Positions 11,465-21,349 of a stretch of DNA of 64,000 bases are shown here, piece after piece. The position numbers and the translations under genes were made by a program. Below the pieces are notes generated by a model. The model was not told where the DNA came from. It did no database searches and saw only the letters and a program-made list of their open reading frames with translations. Positions within the stretch are counted from its first letter, which is position 1. Each line of letters starts with the position of its first letter. Source of the stretch: Echria macrotheca (Eukaryota; Ascomycota; Sordariomycetes; Sordariales; Schizotheciaceae); assembly GCA_030411725.1 (NCBI GenBank), contig MU839837.1, positions 1,178,001 to 1,242,000 of the forward strand, given 5' to 3'.

Positions 11465-13333
11465 TTTTGTTGGCGGGTGGTGGCACGGGTTCAAAGCGAG
11501 TGACGTTGGATGATGGAGGGTTGATGTTTTGTTTCTTCTCTCTTCCAACTCCTTGGAGAAAAAAGGATCATGACGACGGGATTCGATGTTTTATATCAGA
11601 GGTGAATAGGGGCAATGTCAGCGACCAAAAACACAACGCCGCAAAACTCGTATCCGTGCTTTGTCTACCTTACGGATACTGCCTAGGTGGTTAATGATCC
11701 GCAAAAACGCCTGCGATAGGCTTCGCCCAGACCACGGCGACGAGCCAGAATCCTTCGGTTGGGATCCGTGCCGCAAGGTCGCGAGGATACGGCTACCTGC
11801 GCCACATGTGGTAATTTGCGATGTACGGAATACACCTGGGTTGGTTGGCTAATAATCTGGCGGCCGCGAGGCCGAGATTGGATACAAGGGTGGGGTGTCA
11901 TTGGCTGGTGGGTTTAAGTGTTGGCGGTGGCGGCCGCTTGCTACCTCCCTACCTTAAATTTCGCGTGTAGGCTTCCTTGCCTCTTTTTTTTTTCTTTCAC
12001 GGGGCGGCGGTGTGTGATTTGCTATGTCTGGTTTGCGCTTCTCCTGGAATGAGTCATGTGTAACAAGGTGAGTTAGAGTCATGCAAGAGTAAGGTACATT
12101 AACTAGGCACTCTTAGCAAGGTCGCAGTAGGCGGCGACGTGGCAGTTGGGTGGTTGTCCGTCGAAAAGAGCCTGGCTTCCTTTGCATACTGTCGATAATA
12201 AGAAAATGTAGGTATACATTTGGAATAGCGATTATGCAGAACGGGATGCCGAAGAGTGCATGTCTTATATATAATTTTCATAATCGAGTGTATGGTGTAA
12301 GCCTTTTCTGAAAATGTCGGATGTGGTAGCCAGCGTTGGGCTGTGAGGTGGTATAGATGTTGGTTTGTGTGTCTTGAAGAGGACATGGGTGTGAGAAGTA
12401 CAGTTCAACGTCAAATCTGGAGGACCATCGGCGGGAATCCTACCAAGCAGCTCCCTGGCCACGCACATGATAGGCAAGAAGACAACAAAGAGAACCCTAT
12501 GCCGGAGGGGTTCTCGTTCCTCGTTAGAGTATTTTCCCGCCTTATCCTCCGCATGGGAGCTCTCGCGGGCTCGGTTCGGGTGCTGCATGTCGTCGATTGG
12601 CAGACTCATCCGGGTCACGAGGGGATCGGTTCGGTAGAAGCTGAAGTTCTTGTCGTTGATGTACCTCGGCAGCAGTAGTGCAGTCATACAAGTTGTCATC
12701 GGAGGATGTCCACCCCCTTGGTCCCTTCTCACGAGGTGCTCATCACATAATAGTCTAAAGGGTGCATGATGCAGCTGAGAGTCAACGAAACGGGTGGGAA
12801 CCCCGTGGAGACATATGAGGAGCTGGTTGGCTGCCCGATCCAGGAGAAGATGGTTTAGGTGGAAAGGGTATCGGGATATCGTAGTATTCCCCCGCCGGCG
12901 TCTTAGTATACGCGATGTGTGAGACCCCGGGCGGTGTATCCCTGACGCTAGTTTGGGAATGTTTTTCTCCCGGGTCGAAACAGTCGAATCGGAGCTGCCC
13001 AGACCCGTCGTACAGCATCGGGTGGCTCGCTGCATCGGAGTTTTGCGAAACAGACTTTGCGGGGTTCGACTTACACGAGGCATAGCGGGATCGATGATGA
13101 GATCCGAGCTGGCGATGGCGAGACTGACTGGGTTGTAGGAACCCGGAAGAGTTGTTCACCGGCGAAAACAAGCAAGACAAGTCCCAAATCGGGCGGGAAT
13201 GGCCTTGGGCGTACAGAACGGTGGAAAGCATATAAGCCAGTGTCTGCTTCTCTCCAGTCATCGACAGCCCTACTCCCTCCAGAGCAACCATCCTCCATCA
13301 CTCCACCGCAAAAGGCCACCAAAAAGAAACACC
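11465..13333. other. Divergent intergenic region with lectin promoter
   Basis: About 1.9 kb between the divergent starts of the small secreted protein and the fucose lectin. A T-rich run lies near 11984-11996. A minus-strand open frame of 272 codons (12265-13083) was examined and not accepted as a gene. The last 120 nt hold a TATA-like box and CT-rich sequence expected of a lectin promoter. Confidence 0.5.
13231..13236 (+). promoter_or_regulatory. TATA-like box upstream of the fucose lectin
   Basis: TATAAG lies about 100 nt before the lectin ATG and is followed by a pyrimidine-rich stretch (CTTCTCTCC), a common fungal core promoter layout. Positional inference only. Confidence 0.45.
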
Positions 13334-14338
13334 ATGTCGGGAGTCAACGAGATCCAGATCCGCTCCGCCGTCGCCGCCGTGCGCAAAGACTCGCACCTGC
13401 GCGTCTACGAGACAGCCGTAGACGGCGGCATCCGCGAGGCCCAGTTCGAGGGCTCGTGGACGGGCGGCACGGCGCGCAACGTCATCGCCACGGGCAAGAT
13501 CGGCACGCCCGTGGCGGCCACGTCGCTCGGCCTCGAGCACATCCGAGTCTACTACGTCTCACCCAAGAACCAGCTGGGCGAGGCGGCGTACGAGTCGGGC
13601 TCGGGCTGGTACGACGGCAACCTCAGCTCGGCTGGTTTTTCTGTTGCCCCTTATTCATCCGTCGCGGCTGTTTATCTCGGCGGCAAGAGCGTGCTGCGCG
13701 TGTATGCCCAGCTGGCTAATGATACTATTCAGGAGTGGGTTTGTATGTGTCCCTTGGATTTGTGTGTGTCTTGGTGGTTAAAATTAACTTTGCGCCAGGG
13801 AACTCGGATGGCAAAGGCTGGTCTGCCGGCAGCAACCTCGGATCTGCGCTGCCTGGTACCCAGATCGCCGCGACTTCCTGGGGCACCAGCTCGATCCATA
13901 TCCGGTATGTCTTTGATACTTGTGTTTAGATTCACCACCCTAACCGTCACCAGTGTCTACGCCCAGGACGCCAACCTCAACATCTTTGAGAAGGGCTGGG
14001 ACGGCAATGGTTGGTACACTGGAGGGCTCAACTTCTCCAACAAGGTGACGCGGGCCGCATTGGGCGCCACGTCGTGGGGAGAAGGTAACAGCCTCGGCAT
14101 CCGCCTCTACTACGGTGCCACCGGTGATCTGATCAAGGAGAAGGCCTGGGACGGCAGCGGCGGCTGGTACGACGGCGGTTTCTCGCAGTCGTCTATCCCG
14201 GCTTCGAGCGTGGCCGCTATCCCGCTCGATGTCCTGCGTGTGTATCTGCAGAACGGAACCAAGAACACGGCGTTTACCGAGTTCGCCTGGGGCAGTAGCG
14301 GATGGAGCGTTGGTCGGGCGGCGTTGCCTCCTGCTTGA
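13334..14338 (+). CDS. Fucose-specific lectin (Aleuria/AFL type)
   Basis: L-fucose-binding six-bladed beta-propeller lectin. Exons 13334..13742, 13799..13904 and 13954..14338 give 299 aa; introns are 56 and 49 nt with GTATGT donors. Removing them restores the motifs WVWNSDGKGW and IHIRVYAQD exactly across the junctions. Six blade repeats can be counted from the strand motif LRVYET, IRVYYV, LRVYAQ, IRVYAQ, IRLYYG and LRVYLQ, each followed by a Trp-Gly-rich turn (GWYDG, GWSAG, GWYTG). Family members are about 310 aa. There is no signal peptide, as is usual in this family, although some members are found on spores or outside the cell. In Aspergillus relatives this lectin binds fucosylated glycans of hosts or competitors; the role here is not shown. 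The ATG sits in a good context (CACCATGTC). Confidence 0.93.
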   Translation: MSGVNEIQIRSAVAAVRKDSHLRVYETAVDGGIREAQFEGSWTGGTARNVIATGKIGTPVAATSLGLEHIRVYYVSPKNQLGEAAYESGSGWYDGNLSSAGFSVAPYSSVAAVYLGGKSVLRVYAQLANDTIQEWVCMCPLDLCVSWWLKLTLRQGTRMAKAGLPAATSDLRCLVPRSPRLPGAPARSISGMSLILVFRFTTLTVTSVYAQDANLNIFEKGWDGNGWYTGGLNFSNKVTRAALGATSWGEGNSLGIRLYYGATGDLIKEKAWDGSGGWYDGGFSQSSIPASSVAAIPLDVLRVYLQNGTKNTAFTEFAWGSSGWSVGRAALPPA

Positions 14339-14573
14339 AGGCCAGGATACGGGTAAATGTGCTCTTGTAGTGGTTACCTAGGTAGGTAGGCTCGAGAATT
14401 TAGTAGCTCTGGACAGGCTCACACTTATCGAGCCCGTGATGCCTCACGTGGCGAATTGTACATCTTGGGATAGCTCTAGATGTACAGTTCGTCTGGACTC
14501 AAAAGCCCGTTGGTTTGCTTGAATATCAATTATTGTATTTCATTACCTACATTTTCCCCAGCCTTGACTGTCA

Positions 14574-16863
14574 TCACGCAGCATTCCGCCCCCTCGGTAC
14601 CGCAACCAACCCCATCCTCTCCCCCCTAACACTAACAACCCCCCACCCCCTCAACGCCGCAGCCAACCTCCACCCAGAAACATTATCCTCCAGCCGACTC
14701 CCCGGCAACCCACCAACACCAGTCCCCTCCCCCTCCCCCCCAAACCGGAGTATATCAATCTCCGGGATCCCACTCCCGCCAATAACCCGCACCGGCTGCC
14801 CCAGCACCCACGCCATCCCCGCCGTGACCAGAATCAACATGACCACGGCGCCGCCGATAAACGCCCACCCAGTCCACTCCTGAATGACCAGCATACTCGC
14901 CGACGACCCCCCCACCGCGAGCGTCCTCATCTCCTCGGGGAGGGGCAACCCGTCCCCGCCGAAGAACGCTTTTAATAGGTTCGCGTCCTGCGTGTAATTC
15001 GCATACTCGACCGCCACGACGCCAAACTGCAGCGGGACCGCCAGGAAGTTGCGCAGGTACGCGACGGGCGCGTCGGCCTGGTCGGGGAACGAGACCTGGT
15101 ACGTCCGGTGCAGCCAGGCGATGTCGTACGTGATCGAGTTGATCTTGGCCGTGGCCAGCGAGCAGGACTGGTCGAATTTCTGGCAGTTGTTTTTGTCGTC
15201 CTCGTCTGTGTAGACGAGGATTTTACGGTAGAGCGTGAGGTAGTCGGGCGCCGAGAGGGGGACGGGTATGCGTGGAACGGGGATCGGATGGGGGCGGGCT
15301 GAGATGATGGAGCCGTTCTTGCGGTCGTAGGTCACGCTTGTGGGCTGGAAGAAGGCTGTCATTTTTGTGGTCCAGGGCATTGGGGCGTGTTTCCAGGACG
15401 TGTTGGTGTCGCAGGCGTGGGCGTCGAAGATGGACTGCGGGCAGGAGGTCCAGCCTAAGGGGATGTAAGTGAACTGTCCACGGTATGTTTGCGTCTTTTT
15501 TTTTTTTTTTTTGGTTTTTTTTTGGGGTCTTGGGATAGCGGACATAGTGGGATGGTTGCTGTATCACATACCGGCAATAACAGACTCCCCTGCCTGTGCT
15601 GCGCAGATCTGCACGCTGTCGTTGATCTGTGTGCCGGCATACAGACACTGGTTGGGCCAGTCAAACGCATAGTCGAGCGGTACCGTCTCGAAATTGAGCA
15701 CCATGCCTCTCGAGCGGTCAACGTTGATCACGTCGGCATCGTCAAAAATGCCTCCGTGAAAGACTGTCAGGTTGAGGTGAGGCGACACCTGTCGGGCCAT
15801 CTCGAGACCGCCGGGGAGCAGGTACGACGGTGCTGCGCAGTTGCTATCACCGGCGACGCAAGACGACGACCCTAGCGAGAAGGGTACTGAGTACCGCGGA
15901 TGGCCGAGTAGGATGCTCGTGAAGGATTGGAAGTAGATCCATAGGTCCGCCGACCGCACGTTTTGAAGAAGTCGGATGTCGATGGGCACGAGGCCGGCGT
16001 AGACGGCCGTCGAGACGGAACCGGGACGAAAGTAGTAGTCAAACGTGGCCCGGACTGTGTGTTGTATCAGCGTGCTGTGCTGGAAAAAAACAGTCTCTCT
16101 TGTCTCTTCAGAAGACAAAATGAGAACATATACGGAATAGGGGAGGGGGAAGGGGGGGGGGGGGGTTGTAGTAAATAGGGGAGGGACGGAAGGTCATACA
16201 CTTCAAAACAGACCCAAACAACAAGCCCAAAACCGGCACCAACAACCGGAAATCACACCAGACATCCCTAAACCCATTCACCGACGCGAGCCGGAACACG
16301 CTCATCCACCCCGTCGCCCCGCTGATGCCAAAGAAGCTCGACGCCGACGTCCCGCCCTCCCGCCCGGCCAGCGCGGCGCGTAGCACATCCAGCAGACCGC
16401 AGATCAGCGCGTCGGCGAGCAGGGCAAACACCTGCGAGAATACGGAGACCAGCAGATTGGACGTCGACGCGTCGAAGAGCACGCCGCCGACCTGCGGGCG
16501 GCCGAGGATCAGCACGTGCCAGATGAAGAGGCAGTAGAGCACGCTGAAGACGAGGCAGGCGGCGTAGGATGAGAGGAGAAGCCGGATGGAGGAGAGGTTT
16601 CGCCAGAGCTGCATGTGCTTTTTGTTGTCGTCTGTGTTTCGGGGGTCGTCATCTTGCCGTTGGGTGGTGTTGTCGCTTTTTTTCTCATTTGTGCTTCGGT
16701 GGTCTAGCCTGGATCTGAAGGACTCGGGATGGTGTGGTGATCGTTGCAGGTGGATGCGGTGTGGCGCATCGGCGGCTTCGGGGGGCGTGTCGTACCGGGC
16801 CGGTGCCGGTGCCGGTTCGAATTGGAGCGTCGAGACGCTTGCCGTTGGGGCTTTCTTGTCCAT
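14574..16863 (-). CDS. Fungal membrane protein of unknown function, three exons
   Basis: Exons are complement(14574..15454, 15572..16054, 16200..16863), giving 675 aa. Intron 1 (145 nt) has a GTATGA donor and CACAG acceptor; intron 2 (117 nt) has GTATGT and CCTTAG. The CAG acceptor nearest the exon would break the frame, so the later TTAG was chosen because it restores an open frame reading VIAGWTSCPQ. The protein has a long polar N-terminus, about four hydrophobic segments in the first 250 residues, a Cys-containing ectodomain (SSSCVAGDSNC, TSCPQ, DKNNCQKFDQSC) and one C-terminal TM segment (about 560-585) before a Gly-rich tail. I do not recognise a function. The plan resembles the protein at 8303-10490. 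Both introns contain long homopolymer runs, listed separately. Confidence 0.82.
15496..15523. repeat. Poly-T runs (17 and 9 T) inside intron 2 of the 14574-16863 gene
   Basis: Two T runs separated by GG, which read as poly-A on the coding strand inside the intron. They lie about 40 nt upstream of the acceptor used and explain the spurious Lys-rich frame seen through this intron. Confidence 0.9.
16152..16165. repeat. Poly-G run of 14 inside intron 1 of the 14574-16863 gene
   Basis: Fourteen G on the plus strand, which reads as poly-C on the coding strand, embedded in a purine-rich block from 16133. It is entirely intronic. Confidence 0.9.
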
Positions 16864-17478
16864 GGCTCACATGGCGCTGTCTCTTGAGTGTCCGCTCATT
16901 CCGTCGTGACGGTAGTCCCCCATTGCGTCAAGAGGATGTGAAAAGAAGAACTTGCCCAACCCGGAGAATGCACCAGCATATTGTTTGGTAGGTAGTCCGG
17001 ACCGGGGACTTCCTTCCGTCCAAGACCGTTGGCAGAATCGTGACCGAGACACCCATTTCTTTAAAAAGAAACAGTGGTTGCAATTTGCCCGTGTGTCAAT
17101 CAGCCGGTCCAATGTCGTGCCGCCGTGCCTGGCGAGTCCCCGGTTTGTGTTGCACTCGGCCGCCCCCTCCCTCGGGAAACAGCCACTCATTGGCGGATGC
17201 CGGCAGACGAGCTGAACGTTCCCGCCGCAAGGCTCTGTCCGGATCCGGCAGGTATCAGCGCCGTTGCATATATCGCTGTCGACCTGGAGGATATTTCCTC
17301 GGGAGGGGTCAAATTCTCGAATCCAGTTTCTGGTAGGATTGGCGTTGTTGGAGAGCAAGATGCAAAGGGCGCAGTAAATACATATTCAAGCCATACACAA
17401 GCTGAGTTCAACATTAAACAGGAATACATCCCAAGATTTGCGGCTATAAGATGCAAATCAAGTCAACAAAATGATAAT
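16864..17478. other. Intergenic region upstream of the membrane protein gene
   Basis: About 0.6 kb that should hold the promoter of the minus-strand membrane protein and the downstream flank of the minus-strand tRNA-like gene. I see nothing else. Confidence 0.5.
17468..17471 (-). terminator. Pol III T-run after the tRNA-like gene
   Basis: TTTT on the minus strand, 7 nt past the end of the tRNA-like sequence, is what RNA polymerase III needs to stop. Confidence 0.5.
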
Positions 17479-17628
17479 GACGAGAGCGAGATTCGAACTC
17501 GCGAACCCATTGCTGGGACTAGGAATTATCCGGCATTCAACACGCAGAGTTGAGCGCTAGATTGTATGTCAAAGTTTCCATTTCTGAGATCCCTAACCCG
17601 GTGCCTTTAACCATTCGGCCACCTCGCA
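17479..17628 (-). tRNA. Type II (Leu/Ser-like) tRNA gene with extra internal sequence; anticodon unresolved
   Basis: The 5' part reads as acceptor strand plus TGGCCGAATGG, a near-perfect Leu/Ser A box and D-arm. The 3' part is a perfect T-arm (GCGAG-TTCGAAT-CTCGC) followed by an acceptor strand TCTCGTC that pairs with the 5' strand, with two G-U pairs and one end mismatch. A small hairpin CCCA-GCAA-TGGG before the T-arm fits a long variable arm. The total span is 150 nt where about 82-90 is normal, so roughly 60 nt are extra. CCGG segments flank the extra sequence and could form the anticodon stem, but I cannot place a standard anticodon with U33 convincingly. A Pol III T-run follows. It could be an intron-bearing gene or a decayed copy. 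Confidence 0.5.
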
Positions 17629-18660
17629 TTTTTCTGGTTGTTATTTAGTTGCACTTCGTTTTGGGGTTATATTCTCAGTGCGATGGTAGCATGTGATGGC
17701 TAGGAATAGAAACACTGCATGTGGTGTGTGCTCAGTCCGGGCAAGCCTGAGATCGGCCGAGTAAATCACCTACGTAGATGGCGGTCGTGGAATTTAGGTT
17801 CCCTAGAAGTCCCTAACCTCCATGTGGTAGCCTAAGCTATAGGGAGGTGTCAATCTTATCCTGTCGTCAGACTGTTTTATGTTATATCTGTGGAACGACA
17901 AGGCGATTCAAGGGTTGCATGAGTCAGGGTGCCAATTGCGTTAGTTGATCCAGCTCAGTCTCCTGATCTGGATCCGGCTGTCTAGGTAAATGCCCGATCG
18001 TGATGGCTTCAAGCCTGGAATGTAAACAAAGGAGAACAAAACGCTACAAAGTTCTTGAAGGTGTAGGCATCACCAGCGGCCTAGGTGCCTGCAGACAGCG
18101 TTGCTGCCCTGGATGGGCCTCTGTGTCCCGCAATATCTATGAGGGGCTTCACTTCACAGACAAGACAACAGATACTCGGATGGTTTCGTATTCGACTCCG
18201 GAGAAGACAGCTACCTACGTAACAGGGACCAAAAGACCCGAGAGCCTCGCCATATGCCAAGTGAACCAACCCCTGAACAGCCACGCGATGCACAATACAA
18301 TTTGTGAAACGAACGTGAAGAAGAAAAAGGAATCCCCAGAGATGTAGCCAATTAGAAAGGGAAACAAAAACGAAAGACCATAACACACCCGGCCAGCAAA
18401 CGCCCATGAGAGCTCTTGCGTATATGTAAGCCAGCAAAACCCCAGAAAGGTGATCATCAACCATAGACACGAAAGCGAATGAGAAGAAGCGGACAAACGA
18501 CAGCTCGCGACATGCATGACGACGAAAAATCCAACGCCCAAACCCCGGTGTTACTATGCCGGCAGCAGCTAACCTCGACTTCTAGCCTCGTCGTCCTGTG
18601 ACTGTAAACTCAACGGGACAAAATCGTACACAGCGCCGGTGGACCGTCCAAGGAAGGCCT
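17629..18660. other. Intergenic region
   Basis: About 1 kb between the tRNA-like gene and the 3' end of the FSH1-type hydrolase gene. No supported gene. It contains the CCTA-rich low-complexity words seen elsewhere in the window (for example near 17815). Confidence 0.5.
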
Positions 18661-19856
18661 TCATGAGAAGACAGGTCGGAGCATGGCTAATCATGTCAGT
18701 CACCTTTCTCACCACGAAACCCAAAAAAACATACCAGTAGTAAAGTCAATGCTCTCCTTGCCCAGCCCATGCGCCCTATCCCCCTCATCCGTCTCGCTGC
18801 CCGACCTGATGATCCGCGGCCGCCCAGCATTCAGCGAGATCTGCCTCACGAGCGCAGGGACGTAGTCGGCCGCACCGCTACCACTGATATCCGCCGTAGT
18901 CGTAGTAGCAGTAGCCCAGCTATTCGCCCTCTTATTCGCCGTCGCCGCCGCCGCGTTACCGGCACTGGTGCTATCGTCCCGTCGGATCCGATGTTGCTGT
19001 TCCCTACGCGCCTGCCGCTCGACCTCCGGGATGACCTCCCCGAAGATATTACCCAGCAGCCCGACATTCTCGGCATCGCGGGGGACGATATGCCCAAGAC
19101 CGTGGTCATACATACGCGCCGTAGCCGGGTCGCACACGTTGAACAGCGCAATAGCACTGCTGAGAAACGCATCGTCGCAGCCAAAGATGTGGAAAGTAGG
19201 AATATCAATAACCCTCCCGGCCTCGTCGGCGAGCTGCGCGACGATCCTGTCGGTCCCCTCGAACTTGAGCGGCGGCGCGCCCGAGATGAAGACGGCATAC
19301 CGGATGCGGCGCGGCCTGCCGGTGCGGGCGGCCCGGATGCCCTCCTCGACGACCACACTCGCCGCGACCATGGCGCCTTCGGAGTACCCAATGATGGCAT
19401 CCACCTCCGGATCCTCATCAATACTGCGGAACACGCCGTCGAGCGCGGCGCGCCACGCCTTCTGGTGCCACTCGCGGCCCTCGCCGGCGCCCTGGAACAT
19501 GCGCATCGTGTCCTCGGGACACATGCCGCGCGGCACGTGGCGGAGTCTTCTGAGGGTTTCGAACGTGTCGCCCAGCCGCGTGTCGAGGAAGCGGTACAGC
19601 GGCCGCGAGCCGAAGTAGTCCTCCCACCCGGCGGGCGGGTCGGCCTCGAAGGTGCCCTGGCTGTACGAGAAGGTGCCGAGGCCGCGGCGCGTCAGCTCGT
19701 CGGCTAGGGGGCCTAGTTGTACGGCAAAGTTCTTGTTATTGTAAACAAACTGTTAGCAAAGTAGACTTGTCTCTATAACTGACTGATAGGGCATGTATAT
19801 TTATACACACATACCTTTGCGCTGCCGTAGGCACCGGGGAGACAGAGGAACTTCAT
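18661..19856 (-). CDS. FSH1/LovG-family serine hydrolase, probable polyketide-releasing enzyme
   Basis: Alpha/beta hydrolase of the FSH1 (DUF341) family. Exon 1 is 19815..19856 (MKFLCLPGAYGSAK); an 83-nt intron with GTATGT, CTAAC and AAG leads to exon 2 (18735..19731). The catalytic triad is visible: Ser131 in GYSEG, Asp about 200 in FGCDD, and His228 in GLGHIVP. Exon 2 ends at a GTATGT donor at 18734, so a short last exon follows. The nearest acceptor gives a stop at 18661; another acceptor would end near 18585, so the last residues are uncertain. Length is about 350 aa because of a Ser/Thr-rich C-terminal extension beyond the catalytic domain. It is transcribed away from the HR-PKS whose ATG is 1.5 kb upstream. 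LovG, which frees the LovB product, is of this family, so a release role is a reasonable inference. Confidence 0.85.
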
Positions 19857-21349
19857 GTTCTGAAAAGAGTGGTTGAGACAGACAAAGGTAAATTAGCGAA
19901 AGTGGTGTGTGTGTGTAAATATATCACAAAGTCAGTTGTTCCAAAAGTAAAAAAGCGGGTGAGCGAAGTGAAGCGATGGTTGCGAATGGTGATGATGAAG
20001 GGGATTCCGTTTTGTGTGAAGATGTCGAAACACTTTCATCTATGTATACCTACTCAAACATCGATGTTTTTGTTTGTGGTCAACCTGTCTCCGGGTGTGA
20101 CATCTTCCAGACACAGGAGGCTATGCACGCCTTTCGCGCGTGGTGGCATCTGCACATCCCGCAACCATGACGCACCTATCACGGCCGTCAAACATGTCAA
20201 TGACTGCTAGTTTCACTGTAGGCCGACCTCTGGAGGCAAAGGCTGCTCTTAGGGCGGTCTGCAGTGTGAGGCTGAGTTTGAAAAATCAGATTACTAACTC
20301 GACGTTGGGATTTCGAGACCGAAGCCACCGACACGGAGATGTTTTGTCCCGGTCACTCTTTTCTTCACCCCCCCTTTCCGACATGTATTCACATGCGGAA
20401 GACTGGGGTATGCCGCCCAAGGCTAAGCCTCCTGGGTGGTATCTAATGCAGGAAATACAGAATGTGGGAGAAGACGCAGATATGCAGTCCTCTGCGCTCC
20501 AAAAAAAGGAGCGTCTCCAAAATCACGGTGTGACGGGTGTCCTTACCATCCAACACGCCTGGAGGCCGTCATTCTGACCGCTATCGCGAATGCTACAAGG
20601 TGCGACCCTCTTGCCACCGAGAGAAAGGTGAACGAGGACTTCCGATGAGTGTTGTTGCTCAGCCATCTTCTTGATCGGAGAGATCGAGGAAAGCTTCTTC
20701 CTCCTGGAAGTCATGAAAATCCCGTACGGAGACTGAAACTGGCTGGACACCCCGGACGCAAAAGTCCTACATCATCCCAACGAGCCTGGAGGTATAAGAA
20801 CGATTCTTGATGGGATGAGTACAGTATAAAGCCCACCTGAAGCCTGCCCGCGGGTATATCGGAACATCCCGCTGTCCCGACCGTTGCAGCTAGCATCGAC
20901 GGGCATCACGGAATAAGCACACTAGGCCGCTAGCTGCTTGATGTGGCGAGCAGTTTCGCCGCTAACCCCGGAAACCAACACGTCCCGCTGTCGTTTGCCA
21001 GCCCCCAGACGGGCTGGACGCCCCCCGAACAGTGACAGAAAACACAGCCGATATGCCCCATCCATACCGTACACCGTCTGTGACAAGCTGTGCTGCCAAA
21101 GACCGTGTTCATAACTAACGCACTCCGCGTTAGCCACCAAGACAACCACTCGCCTCCTTCTCCATCGGTCAGTCGGCCTCTCAAATCTTGCGCGCACGCC
21201 AGGGTCAAACAACTAACCAGTCCCGGTCCCTATTATAAGTCAGGAAATCCACCAGCTCTCAAAAATCCCTAACGACTTACGACAAACAACAAAACCGGCC
21301 TGTTGGTTCCCCTCGCCATATTCCCTCCTTGATGCACCGGTCGTGCACC
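19857..21349. other. Divergent intergenic region between hydrolase and HR-PKS
   Basis: About 1.5 kb containing the promoters of both genes, suited to coordinated control. No coding sequence or obvious transcription factor site could be established by eye. Confidence 0.5.
21231..21239 (+). promoter_or_regulatory. TATA-like box upstream of the HR-PKS
   Basis: TATTATAAG lies about 110 nt before the PKS ATG. Positional inference. Confidence 0.4.

Noticed and set aside
12265..13083. 272-codon minus-strand frame upstream of the lectin
   Set aside because: Mixed composition, no recognisable domain, no convincing splice partners, and it covers sequence expected to be promoter.
15223..15648. Frame obtained if the CAG acceptor of intron 2 is used in the 14574-16863 gene
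   Set aside because: It leads to an Arg/Pro/His-rich shifted frame; the TTAG acceptor keeps the conserved Cys-bearing sequence.
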